Of a stretch of 16,651 bases of DNA, positions 1-6,639 are shown piece by piece (the first letter of the stretch is position 1; each line of letters begins with the position of its first letter). Under the pieces are notes generated by a model. That model searched no databases. It had not been told where the DNA came from and was given only the letters and a program-made list of their open reading frames with translations. Source of the DNA: an uncultured bacterium (GTDB lineage Bacteria; Cyanobacteriota; Vampirovibrionia; Gastranaerophilales; Gastranaerophilaceae); the NCBI GenBank assembly GCA_902782905.1, contig CACZPB010000053.1:1-16651 (forward strand), read 5' to 3'. The position numbers and the translations under genes were made by a program.

Positions 1-1
1 G

Positions 2-496
2 AAGGATATTTTGAGACAATACAAAACAAAGGATGATGAGCAGGGTGTACACTATAATACTTCTTCAAGAGCATCAGAACTGTTCTCGAACTCAAAAGAA
101 ATACAAGACTTTTTTAAAGAAAATAAAGAGGATATTAAAAAAGAAAAAATAAAAGAAAAATCTTTTGAATTTGGAATTAATCAACTTAAAGATTTGAAAA
201 ATGATATAGATAGATATGCCTCTATTCAACATGGGACTCTTGTGAATCCTCGTTTTGATAAAAATAATAACGGGATAGGTACTTTGGTTGACAATTCTGA
301 CTTTGAGTGGAGGGATTCAAACAAACACGGAAGAATTCCCGCATGGATAAATAATCACGGCTATAATATGCAGGAAAAAGGAAACTATGAACACCATTTT
401 TCTGTGATAGATATTCTTGCAAAAGAATTGGAAGATGAGGAAAAAGAAGACTTAATTAAAAAACTTCTAAATTTCTTTAGATTAAACAAATTTTAG
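2..496 (+). CDS. C-terminal part of an unrecognised protein, possibly a polymorphic toxin tail (5' partial)
   Basis: The reading frame is open to the window edge. The first possible start, a TTG at 11, has no good ribosome binding site, so the gene probably begins upstream. About 161 residues are visible. The N-terminal half is lysine- and glutamate-rich and looks helical (residues ~25-65). The C-terminal third has conserved-looking histidines and aromatics around 'HGRIPAWINNHGYN' and ends in an acidic helix. I recognise no family. The last ~58 codons recur in frame at 1275-1454, after the next gene, and such duplicated C-termini are typical of polymorphic toxin loci. That comparison is the only support for a toxin role. 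A phage-associated protein is an alternative, because a phage-like gene lies at 1909. Confidence 0.6.
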   Translation, partial: KDILRQYKTKDDEQGVHYNTSSRASELFSNSKEIQDFFKENKEDIKKEKIKEKSFEFGINQLKDLKNDIDRYASIQHGTLVNPRFDKNNNGIGTLVDNSDFEWRDSNKHGRIPAWINNHGYNMQEKGNYEHHFSVIDILAKELEDEEKEDLIKKLLNFFRLNKF

Positions 497-564
497 GTTA
501 CATTTTGTAAAATAAAATTTAAATAAGTAGAATATTCATTAATTTTATGTATAATGAGTAATAT

Positions 565-1272
565 ATGAAATCTGTTTTGTCATTTATAAAAACTCATCCA
601 TTTTTTGCAATATCAATCTTTGTCTCATCTATCTTAGGCATTATGCCTTTTGTAATTTACTTAACCATAGAAGAATTACGCTGGGCTGCTTTTGTTTTTT
701 TGATACCCTTATGTTTTGTTGCTTTGATATGTTTTTTTGCATTAAAAACCCAAAGTCGCAAACCTATAGTTACTAATATCATCGCCACATTGTTAAATAT
801 ATTTATTATATTTTTTGTACAACTATATTTATGCGGGATTTCTATTTTATTAATATTGTGGTGTTCAGGCGGCAGTTTTGATAACCCAAAAGACTATAAA
901 AAAGCAAAATCAAAAATTGAAAGGCAAGAGTATATTAAACATTTTCCTGCTGAAATACCCGCAAATGCTACGGATATTCAATTACATCAAAGCTATGGGA
1001 GTTGGTTTGGCAGTGAAGGAATTACCCTCAAGTTTAAAGCGGATGATGATTACATAAAAAACGAACTATCAAAGTATAAATATAAAAAAATCGTAGACCA
1101 CGATTTGTATAATGTTAATGAAAGTTTTGAATTTTATACAGATAATGGAAGAATATTGGCAAATCATTGTAAAGAACACATAATTGATTTTGAAAGATAT
1201 AAATATGGTTGCGGAATTTGTGTAAACATAAATCAAAATGAAATCATATATTATTATTCGTATCCTGACTAA
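565..1272 (+). CDS. Membrane-anchored protein with a C-terminal soluble domain, possible immunity protein
   Basis: The product is 235 residues with no family I can name. The N-terminal ~105 residues form three or four hydrophobic segments (about 13-34, 40-62 and 69-103, the last long enough for two). A charged stretch and a ~120-residue soluble domain follow, starting near 'HFPAEIPANATDI' and rich in Tyr, Lys and Asp. The ATG at 565 has only a weak GAG upstream, and a TATAAT at 550-555 would place transcription start almost at the start codon. The gene sits between the complete C-terminus of the preceding gene and a duplicate of that C-terminus. This is the position an immunity gene occupies in polymorphic toxin loci, so that role is inferred from context alone. 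Confidence 0.7.
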   Translation: MKSVLSFIKTHPFFAISIFVSSILGIMPFVIYLTIEELRWAAFVFLIPLCFVALICFFALKTQSRKPIVTNIIATLLNIFIIFFVQLYLCGISILLILWCSGGSFDNPKDYKKAKSKIERQEYIKHFPAEIPANATDIQLHQSYGSWFGSEGITLKFKADDDYIKNELSKYKYKKIVDHDLYNVNESFEFYTDNGRILANHCKEHIIDFERYKYGCGICVNINQNEIIYYYSYPD

Positions 1273-1274
1273 TA

Positions 1275-1454
1275 AATTCGCACAAACACGGAAGAATTCT
1301 CGCATGGATAAACAACCACGGCTATAATATGCAGGAAAAAGAAAACTACGAAAACCATTTTTCTGTAATAGATATTCTTGCAAAAGAATTAGAAGATGAG
1401 GAAAAAGATGGTTTAATAAAAAAATTGCTTAGATTTTTTATAAATAATAACTAA
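1275..1454 (+). pseudogene. Orphan duplicate of the C-terminus of the gene at 2-496
   Basis: Beginning three bases after the stop of the preceding gene, this stretch matches nucleotides ~315-496 with high identity and an intact frame. Its translation contains 'HGRILAWINNHGYNMQEK' and 'HFSVIDILAKELEDEEK' and ends at the TAA at 1452-1454. No start codon or ribosome binding site precedes it; an in-frame stop lies at 1266-1268, so it cannot encode the full protein. Most differences between the copies are single substitutions, and only the last few residues diverge freely. It is a 3' gene fragment left by recombination, or a stored C-terminal cassette. Confidence 0.8.
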
Positions 1455-1836
1455 TGTAAAAAAATAAAAATAAAAACAAATTCCAAAACAATTGTAAGAG
1501 CGAAAGTATATATACAAAATTATAAAATTTGTTATACAGCAAGAAATCGTTAGATATATATATTGTTTTTTTTCTTATAAATATATATATTAAGACAATT
1601 GCATATATAAATAAATTAATTGAAAACATTATGCAAAAAAGGGTTACATATACAAAATAATTCCAAAAAGGCAAGTATATCCAGTCTTCATTAGTGCTGT
1701 TGAAAAACGATAAGATTGGATATAAATCAATTAAACAGCTAATAACAAATGGCGGGACAAGGATTAGGTGAAAAAAGTGCCATTTCTTTGTCCATTGGAT
1801 TATGCCGATTATTTTTTGAAAAATATTTTTGAACAT
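1438..1836 (-). CDS. Small hydrophobic membrane protein, unrecognised
   Basis: The product is 132 residues and almost entirely hydrophobic and aromatic. Three to four predicted membrane segments lie at roughly 22-45, 58-85 and 105-131, with a basic N-terminus (KNIFQK, TKKWH). No family is recognised. No ribosome binding site precedes the ATG at 1836, but a good sigma-70-like promoter ends seven bases upstream, so the transcript would be nearly leaderless. The 3' end overlaps the orphan fragment on the other strand by 17 bp. Low base complexity means a chance ORF is possible; the promoter is the main reason to keep it. A second immunity-type membrane protein is conceivable but unsupported. Confidence 0.45.
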   Translation of the reverse strand: MFKNIFQKIIGIIQWTKKWHFFHLILVPPFVISCLIDLYPILSFFNSTNEDWIYLPFWNYFVYVTLFCIMFSINLFIYAIVLIYIFIRKKTIYISNDFLLYNKFYNFVYILSLLQLFWNLFLFLFFYISYYL

Positions 1837-1843
1837 ATATTCT

Positions 1844-1871
1844 ATTTTATTAAAATTAAGAAATAAGTCAA
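1844..1871 (-). promoter_or_regulatory. Sigma-70-type promoter for the small membrane protein
   Basis: On the minus strand TTGACT (1866-1871) is followed, after 16 bases, by TAAAAT (1844-1849). Transcription would start at or within a base or two of the ATG at 1836. The region is very AT-rich, so chance resemblance is possible. Confidence 0.4.
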
Positions 1872-1908
1872 TAAAAAGTATTACACAAAAAAAAGAAAGG
1901 AAAAAATT

Positions 1909-2568
1909 ATGACACTAAAATTTATTGATTTGTACAACAAAGCCGCTTCTCAAGAGTGGTCAATGTATGACAACGATGCTGAAAAAACCGAAGAATTTGA
2001 AAAATCACTCGTTGTCGATTTAAACAAAGCAGTAACAGAAATCCTCTATTCTCAAGAGTTTCCGTTCAGAGAAAGAACACATATCGTTCTTACTATTCCA
2101 AACATCAATTCCTACGAAATCCCCGCAGGACTTATATCAAAAACTTCAGCGGGAACATTTGGTGTGAAGATTAATTCCAAGAACCTGAAATATATCTCAG
2201 ATAGCTCATCCCTTGATGATAAAAAAGGTGTTCCGGAATACTTCTACCTAAAAGGAAACAAAATTCATTTTTACCCCGTGCCGGACGAAAAATTCATCGT
2301 AACGATTGATTATCTGACTCTATCAATCGGTGAAGACAAAAACGGTAACGAAATTTTCTCCCTAACTAGTGATGACGATACAATATCCGTTCCTGCCTAT
2401 TTGGAAGAAATCTTTTCTAATGCAGTTATCTCGCGCACTATGCTAAACTCAATCGCCTCAGAAAGTGATGAAAATTATTCCGCTTATAAAAAACAATCAG
2501 AAATTGCTTACAGAATGCTTGTAAAATATTCTAACGGCATAGAAAAAGATAAGTCTATAAAAATGTAA
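1909..2568 (+). CDS. Phage head-tail connector/adaptor-like protein
   Basis: The product is 219 residues. It starts at an ATG seven bases after an AAAGGA ribosome binding site (1896-1901). The layout resembles phage head-tail connector or adaptor proteins. There is an N-terminal helical part with acidic residues. A beta-rich centre then contains 'YFYLKGNKIHFYPVPDE' followed by 'IDYLTL', the pattern these proteins share (display of a value, 'YP.P', then a Y-rich strand). A C-terminal helical region (about 160-219) corresponds to their ring-forming helices. No terminase, portal, capsid or tail gene lies beside it. It is therefore either an isolated prophage remnant or a domesticated gene. The assignment rests on pattern recognition rather than catalytic residues. 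Confidence 0.5.
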   Translation: MTLKFIDLYNKAASQEWSMYDNDAEKTEEFEKSLVVDLNKAVTEILYSQEFPFRERTHIVLTIPNINSYEIPAGLISKTSAGTFGVKINSKNLKYISDSSSLDDKKGVPEYFYLKGNKIHFYPVPDEKFIVTIDYLTLSIGEDKNGNEIFSLTSDDDTISVPAYLEEIFSNAVISRTMLNSIASESDENYSAYKKQSEIAYRMLVKYSNGIEKDKSIKM

Positions 2569-2654
2569 CCATCACGCTAAGCCAAATATTATTTACCCAC
2601 ATGCGCCGAACTTGTAGTTCCCAATTCCAACCCAATTATATTTACCCCACCCCC

Positions 2655-2685
2655 CCCTCACCCTACCCTCTCCTAACAGGAGAGG
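2655..2685 (+). repeat. Interspersed palindromic repeat, left copy
   Basis: CCCTCACCC precedes a 7-bp hairpin, CCTCTCC (2667-2673) with GGAGAGG (2679-2685). An inverted relative lies at 3077-3106. This type of intergenic palindrome is widespread in bacteria. Confidence 0.65.
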
Positions 2686-2700
2686 AAATGAATGTTATGG

Positions 2701-2729
2701 CGATTCTTCACTGCTGTTCAGAATGACGA
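2701..2729. repeat. Interspersed repeat of the 'cattctgaac...gaagaatc' type
   Basis: The sequence 'gattcttcactgctgttcag' followed by 'aatgacgac' matches, in reverse complement, a short interspersed element seen between genes in many unrelated bacterial genomes. Identification is from memory of the motif; copy number in this genome cannot be seen here. Confidence 0.5.
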
Positions 2730-2772
2730 CAATGGTAAACCGCGTTTTATCTTGAACATATTATAACCACTT

Positions 2773-2804
2773 ATTCCCCTATTCCCTCATTCCCTTATTC
2801 CCTA
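2773..2804. repeat. 8-bp tandem repeat, four units
   Basis: ATTCCC recurs exactly every 8 bases at 2773, 2781, 2789 and 2797, with variable last two bases (CT, TC, TT, TA). It is a short variable-number-type tandem repeat in noncoding DNA. Confidence 0.7.
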
Positions 2805-2860
2805 AAAACGGACTTATTGACCTATTACTTATGTCAACTCTCTAGTAGTTTCACAAATGA

Positions 2861-2911
2861 GGCTCGCTCGGAGGCTTTAATCTTAACTTGTAATCTCACG
2901 GAATGCGAGCC
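2861..2911. repeat. Long-loop inverted repeat
   Basis: GGCTCGC (2861-2867) pairs perfectly with GCGAGCC (2905-2911) across a 37-base loop. The sequence is clearly more GC-rich than its surroundings and no gene overlaps it. A structured RNA is possible but nothing identifies one. Confidence 0.4.
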
Positions 2912-2935
2912 GACTAATATGATAAGTCTTTTCGG

Positions 2936-2957
2936 TTCCTTTTCTCCAGAAAAGGAA
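2936..2957. repeat. Perfect 10-bp hairpin
   Basis: TTCCTTTTCT (2936-2945) and AGAAAAGGAA (2948-2957) are exact reverse complements separated by two bases. It lies just before a C-tract and next to the terminator hairpin at 2977-2990. Confidence 0.6.
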
Positions 2958-2967
2958 TCCCCCCCCC

Positions 2968-2990
2968 AAAAAAAAGGCCCCAAATGGGGC
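2968..2990 (-). terminator. Rho-independent terminator of the gene at 3113-3397
   Basis: Read on the minus strand, GCCCC and GGGGC (2977-2981 and 2986-2990) form a five-base-pair GC-only stem with a four-base loop, followed at once by eight Ts (2968-2975). It lies ~120 bases after the stop of the minus-strand gene at 3113. Confidence 0.65.
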
Positions 2991-3076
2991 GAAAATTTGT
3001 GTAAGATGTAAGAGTAAGATATGTAAGATTATATAAGAGTATTTTTTAATTTATTTAAGTAGTTTTTATTCTTTCA

Positions 3077-3106
3077 CCTCTCTTGGGAGAGGCTGGGGAG
3101 AGGGTG
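3077..3106 (-). repeat. Interspersed palindromic repeat, right copy (inverted)
   Basis: CCTCTC (3077-3082) pairs with GAGAGG (3087-3092), followed by CTGGGGAGAGGGTGA. It is an inverted relative of the element at 2655-2685, so the two bracket the mosaic region. Confidence 0.6.
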
Positions 3107-3112
3107 ATTTTT

Positions 3113-3397
3113 CTATGCGATAAAGTTGTTACCGAATCTGTTTGCACCGTAGAAGAAAGATTCTCTCATTACTTGTTGAAGATTTCTTTTTCTTACTTGT
3201 GTGTTACCAACTTTTGTGTTTGCAATCTCATTTACTGATTTTGCGTAGCAGCCTGTTGCAAGAGATGTAATGTATTTTGATACAGGTGTTTCTTCAACTT
3301 CTGTTTGATTAACTGTTTCTACAGCTTCAAATTCGTCCAAGAAAGTTGAGATTGAATTAACTTCTTCTGCTGAAATTTTTGTTGCTGTGAATAACAT
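3113..3397 (-). CDS. Small 94-residue protein, unrecognised
   Basis: No signal peptide, membrane segment or known motif is visible. The first ~40 residues are acidic and Ser/Thr-rich (around 'FLDEFEAVETVNQTEVEET'). The last ~40 are basic and Asn/Gln/Arg-rich (around 'VRKRNLQQVMRE') and end in an aromatic, glycine-containing tail. This charge split suggests a small soluble, perhaps nucleic-acid- or protein-binding product, which is inference. The ATG at 3397 follows a strong GGAGAGAG ribosome binding site. The gene has its own terminator at 2968-2990 and is divergent from the secreted ART-like gene, so it appears to be a genuine single-gene unit. Confidence 0.65.
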   Translation of the reverse strand: MLFTATKISAEEVNSISTFLDEFEAVETVNQTEVEETPVSKYITSLATGCYAKSVNEIANTKVGNTQVRKRNLQQVMRESFFYGANRFGNNFIA

Positions 3398-3542
3398 CTG
3401 CTCTCTCCGTTTGTTTATCTCTTACATATATATAAAGTATATAACTTTCAAAAAATTGCCTTTTTTTGCGCAAAATGTTAAGTTTTGTAACATTGAGTTT
3501 TAAAAAACCGGAAAATTGCAATAAAAATTAAAATTTCTATTG

Positions 3543-3551
3543 TGGTATTAT
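3543..3551 (+). promoter_or_regulatory. Extended -10 promoter of the ART-like gene
   Basis: TGGTATTAT carries the TG of an extended -10 one base before TATTAT (3546-3551). No convincing -35 is present. Transcription would begin near 3558, leaving a ~24-base leader with a GGGGGAG ribosome binding site. Confidence 0.4.
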
Positions 3552-3581
3552 TAAGTAAGAATGTTTCTTGGGGGAGATTTT

Positions 3582-4343
3582 ATGAAAAAGAGATTGATAA
3601 TTCTTGGTGCGCTGCTTGCATTTTGCATGCCGGCTTTTGCTACAGACACGACGGCAAAAGAGCCATGGTATGTCAGGTTTTCGATTTTTCAGCCATATAA
3701 GGAAATAAACAACAAGATTTGGGAAGTAAATAAGCTAAAAGCTGAACAGGACAAGCTTTCCAAGGCTGATAAAGATACACTTTCCAAATATGTATTTGGG
3801 GCTGTTAGAGGGGAAGATACATTTCAATTGATAAATTGTTATTATATGGGAACATTGTCGCAATATATTCCGGCTAAAGAAATTACAAAGCCGCTTAAAT
3901 GCAGGCTGGAATTTTATGCGAAGGCACTAAACGGTGTTGTTTCAAAAACAAGATTACCGCAGAGTATATATTTGTATGCAGGAATTGATGAAAGAGAATT
4001 ATTTGCAAACTTTAGTGACAAAGAACTTCAAAAGGCTTTCAAATTGCCTGTGAGCGAAGACAATGCTTTATTATTGGGTAAAAAATTGGATGATAAAATA
4101 TACAAACAGAAGGGATTTTTGAAAACATATTATGATGCTTCTTATATTCACAAATCCCGATACAGATTAAGAATGAAAGCACCGAAAGGTCTGCAAGCTG
4201 TACTTTTGGAAGGAATCGGCAGAGCAGGTGCTAAAGAAGTGCTTGTTAACAAAAATTATGAATGGAAAATTACCGAGGTCGAAAACGGCTACGACAGAAT
4301 TACAAAAGAGTACTATTATTTGATAACAGTAAAAGAGAATTAA
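3582..4343 (+). CDS. Secreted ADP-ribosyltransferase-fold protein with degenerate active site
   Basis: The ATG at 3582 is chosen over an in-frame ATG at 3561 because GGGGGAG lies just before it and a clear signal peptide follows (residues 1-20, 'LIILGALLAFCMPAFA', cleavage after AFA). The mature protein follows the layout of the VIP2/C3-type ADP-ribosyltransferase exoenzyme domain. An N-terminal helical part (~55-120) is followed by 'LPQSIYLYAGID' (126-136), 'KGFLKTYYDASY' (177-188), 'RLRMKAPKGLQAVLL' (195-209) and 'AGAKEVLVNKNYEWKITEV' (215-233). At the three diagnostic sites the usual Arg is Ala133, Ser-Thr-Ser is Lys181-Thr182-Tyr183, and Glu-x-Glu is Ala217-Lys-Glu219. Only Thr182 and the final Glu219 remain. 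It may be inactive, or use different chemistry. The neighbours are unrelated genes. Confidence 0.6.
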   Translation: MKKRLIILGALLAFCMPAFATDTTAKEPWYVRFSIFQPYKEINNKIWEVNKLKAEQDKLSKADKDTLSKYVFGAVRGEDTFQLINCYYMGTLSQYIPAKEITKPLKCRLEFYAKALNGVVSKTRLPQSIYLYAGIDERELFANFSDKELQKAFKLPVSEDNALLLGKKLDDKIYKQKGFLKTYYDASYIHKSRYRLRMKAPKGLQAVLLEGIGRAGAKEVLVNKNYEWKITEVENGYDRITKEYYYLITVKEN

Positions 4344-4362
4344 CGGCAAAAATCTATGATTA

Positions 4363-4379
4363 TAAAATGCTTTTAAGCA
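4363..4379 (-). terminator. Weak terminator at the end of the glycan operon
   Basis: On the minus strand TGCTT and AAGCA form a five-base-pair hairpin overlapping the exporter's stop codon, followed by TTTTATA. The stem is short and AT-rich. Only 29 bases separate this operon from the convergent ART-like gene. Confidence 0.25.
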
Positions 4380-6181
4380 CTAGCTTCTTGCTTTTTAAAT
4401 TGCATTTCATAGAGAGTTTTGTATTGACCGTTTTCAATATTCATAAGCTCTTCGTGCGAACCGAGTTCAACAAGTTGTCCTTCATTTATTACTGCGATTT
4501 TATCGGCATTTTGAACGGTTGAGAGCCTGTGTGCGATTACAAAAACTGTTTTGTCTTGCATCAAATTGTCAATAGCTTTTTGTACGATGGCTTCTGCTTT
4601 GTTATCAAGAGCAGAGGTTGCTTCGTCTAAGATAATTATCGGCGCATTTTTAAGGAAAGCTCTTGCTATCGCAACACGCTGTTTTTGACCGCCTGATAAA
4701 AGAACTCCACGCTCACCAATTACTGTATCTAGCCCATCTTTTAATGTTGCAATAAATTCATCAAGATAAGCCATTCTTACAGCTTTTTCTAGTTGTTCTT
4801 GCGTTGCATTTTCGTCACCAAGCATTATATTTTCTCTAATTGTTCCGGAGAATAAGAAATTATCTTGGAAAACAACAGCTATGTTATTTCGTAAACTTTC
4901 TAATGTAAAGTCTCTTATGTCTGTTCCGTCAATTGTAATAGAACCCTCTTTTATGTCATAAAATCTTGGCAACAAGTTTACGGTTGTAGTTTTACCTCCG
5001 CCAGAATTGCCGACAAAAGCGAATGTTTCGCCTTTATGAACTTCGAAGGAAATGTTTTTGAGTACAGGAACATTTGGTACGTATTCAAAACTTACATTAT
5101 TAAATTTAATAACTTTGTGTTCGTTCGGCATTTCAAAAGCATTTGGTCTGTTTACGATTTCAGGCTTGCTTTCTAATGTCTTGAACACTCCTTCTATAGC
5201 GAAGAAAGACATTTGGACGGCATTAAAGTTATTCCCGAGAGATTTAACAGGAGTATAAAGTAGTATTAATGCGGTTATAAATGATACGAAGTTTCCGGCG
5301 GTAATGGTTTTTGTCATAATCAAGTGTGAGCCATAACCGATTGCGGCAGCGATACCGACTGATACAATTACGTGCATCATTGGGGATAGCCATTGAGTTC
5401 TTTGAGTCATTTTTATTCTAAGATTAAATATGTTCCTCAAAATATTATCGAATTTTGCTTTTTCTTTGTTTTGAAGATTATATGCGGTAACGGTTTTGTT
5501 GCCTGCGAAAACTTCGTTGTATTCTGTGATAATAGCAGAATCTGCGACAACAGATTTTTCAAAGACTTCTTTCATTTTCTTTCTTAATTTTGCAACAGGT
5601 GCAAACGCACAACCCAAAACGATAACTGCGATTATAGCGAGCTGCCAAGAGTTGTAGAAAAGTACGCACACAAGTGAGATTGAAGAAAAGATTCTTTGTA
5701 CAAATACGCTTAAGTTGTCTAACAAACCTGAGCAGCAAGTATCTGCCATGTTGTTAAATTGAAAAACTACGTCACCGGAATTTCTTTTGTCATAAAAAGA
5801 GGTTTGGAATGTGAGTAGCTTGCTAAATAAATCTCGTTTCAAACCTTGTGAAATTTTAGTCCCGACCCAAGTTGTGAGGTATGCGGAAATATATTTTAAT
5901 CCGCCTTGCATAGATGTAAACAAAACGATTCCGACAGGGATAAAGAAAGGTGAGTCAAATGTTGTATTCCCAAACGAGAAGTTTTGATTCCCCACCATAA
6001 CTACATCCATGTACGGCTTGAGTGCAAGTGCTATGATTGCATCTAATGAACCTATAGGAATACATATAAGCATAGATAACAATGCTCTGAACCATATAGG
6101 CTTAACATACGGCCACATACGGCTGTAGTTCTTTACAAAGCGCTGGTGATTAAGTTTTTCTTTTAGTGTATTTATGTTCAT
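4373..6181 (-). CDS. MsbA-like ABC half-transporter (lipid or lipid-linked glycan flippase)
   Basis: This 602-residue half-transporter has the full exporter layout. The membrane domain spans ~25-320 with about six helices, and the ATPase domain ~355-595. All ATPase motifs are intact: Walker A GNSGGGKT (391-398), Q-loop Gln439, signature LSGGQ (495-499), Walker B IIILDEAT (515-522) and H-loop His551. Such proteins work as homodimers in the inner membrane and move lipid A-core, lipid-linked sugars or hydrophobic compounds outward. It is the last gene of the glycan operon, 10 bases after tagD with a GAGGA site, so a glycolipid or lipid-linked glycan is the likely cargo. Multidrug export cannot be excluded from sequence alone. 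Confidence 0.9.
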   Translation of the reverse strand: MNINTLKEKLNHQRFVKNYSRMWPYVKPIWFRALLSMLICIPIGSLDAIIALALKPYMDVVMVGNQNFSFGNTTFDSPFFIPVGIVLFTSMQGGLKYISAYLTTWVGTKISQGLKRDLFSKLLTFQTSFYDKRNSGDVVFQFNNMADTCCSGLLDNLSVFVQRIFSSISLVCVLFYNSWQLAIIAVIVLGCAFAPVAKLRKKMKEVFEKSVVADSAIITEYNEVFAGNKTVTAYNLQNKEKAKFDNILRNIFNLRIKMTQRTQWLSPMMHVIVSVGIAAAIGYGSHLIMTKTITAGNFVSFITALILLYTPVKSLGNNFNAVQMSFFAIEGVFKTLESKPEIVNRPNAFEMPNEHKVIKFNNVSFEYVPNVPVLKNISFEVHKGETFAFVGNSGGGKTTTVNLLPRFYDIKEGSITIDGTDIRDFTLESLRNNIAVVFQDNFLFSGTIRENIMLGDENATQEQLEKAVRMAYLDEFIATLKDGLDTVIGERGVLLSGGQKQRVAIARAFLKNAPIIILDEATSALDNKAEAIVQKAIDNLMQDKTVFVIAHRLSTVQNADKIAVINEGQLVELGSHEELMNIENGQYKTLYEMQFKKQEASA

Positions 6182-6191
6182 AGTTCCTCAT

Positions 6192-6584
6192 TTAAATTTT
6201 ACTACTAAGATAATTTTTTGTCTGCGTGCTTGATACATCCGGAGTTCTTGGGAGATATATTACTTCACAATAATCTTTTAGGAAATCGAATTTTCCTTCC
6301 CAATCATCACCCATTACAAATGTATCTATTTTATATTCTTTGATATCAGATATCTTTTGTTCCCAATTATTTTCCGGAATAACTAGATCTACATACCTGC
6401 ACGCTTCCAAAATTGTTTTGCGTTGTTCATACGTGTAGTATGATTTTTTATTTTTGATTGCATTAAATTCATCACTTGAGAGTGCAACAACCAAATAATC
6501 ACCTAATGCCCTTGCTCGCTTAAGCAAATTTATATGTCCATAGTGCAATACATCATATGTTCCGTATGTTATTACTCGTTTCAT
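6192..6584 (-). CDS. tagD: Glycerol-3-phosphate cytidylyltransferase
   Basis: The product is 130 residues, the usual size for TagD (about 129). It makes CDP-glycerol from CTP and glycerol-3-phosphate in the cytoplasm. The nucleotidyltransferase signature HYGH lies at 14-17 within 'GTYDVLHYGHINLL', and the C-terminal R-T-x-x-x-S-S-T motif at 113-120 matches the family's RTxGISTT. The ATG at 6584 is chosen because GAGGAA sits at the right distance; an upstream TTG would put that site inside the gene. Its product is the donor for the TagF-like domain encoded at 7693-9969. It follows the preceding gene by 55 bases and precedes the exporter by 10. Confidence 0.93.
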   Translation of the reverse strand: MKRVITYGTYDVLHYGHINLLKRARALGDYLVVALSSDEFNAIKNKKSYYTYEQRKTILEACRYVDLVIPENNWEQKISDIKEYKIDTFVMGDDWEGKFDFLKDYCEVIYLPRTPDVSSTQTKNYLSSKI

Positions 6585-6639
6585 TAAACAATTCCTCAAT
6601 ATATAATATTTATCCTATTTTTTCACAAATTTAAAGATT

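Larger units (their letters stand above)
2569..3112. other. Gene-free mosaic of interspersed repeats and hairpins
   Basis: No convincing coding region lies here. The short open frame at 2817-3011 runs through hairpins and a C/A homopolymer tract and has no ribosome binding site. From left to right the stretch holds a C-tract and CCTCTCC hairpin, a 'gattcttcactgctgttcag' repeat, an 8-bp tandem repeat, two further hairpins, the terminator of the minus-strand gene at 3113, and a second CCTCTC hairpin in inverse orientation. Confidence 0.7.

Noticed and set aside
1069..1383. 104-codon minus-strand frame over the membrane protein and orphan fragment, with a relative at 222-422
   Set aside because: Its similarity to the frame at 222-422 is explained by the duplicated plus-strand sequence; both are antisense shadows.
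2773..2804. Possible CRISPR-like array
   Set aside because: The unit is only 8 bases with no spacers; it is a simple tandem repeat.
2817..3011. 64-codon plus-strand open frame in the repeat mosaic
   Set aside because: It crosses a perfect hairpin, a C-tract and the terminator of the opposite-strand gene, and has no ribosome binding site.
4262..4522. 86-codon plus-strand frame spanning the convergent gene ends
   Set aside because: It overlaps two well-supported genes in other frames and has no ribosome binding site.
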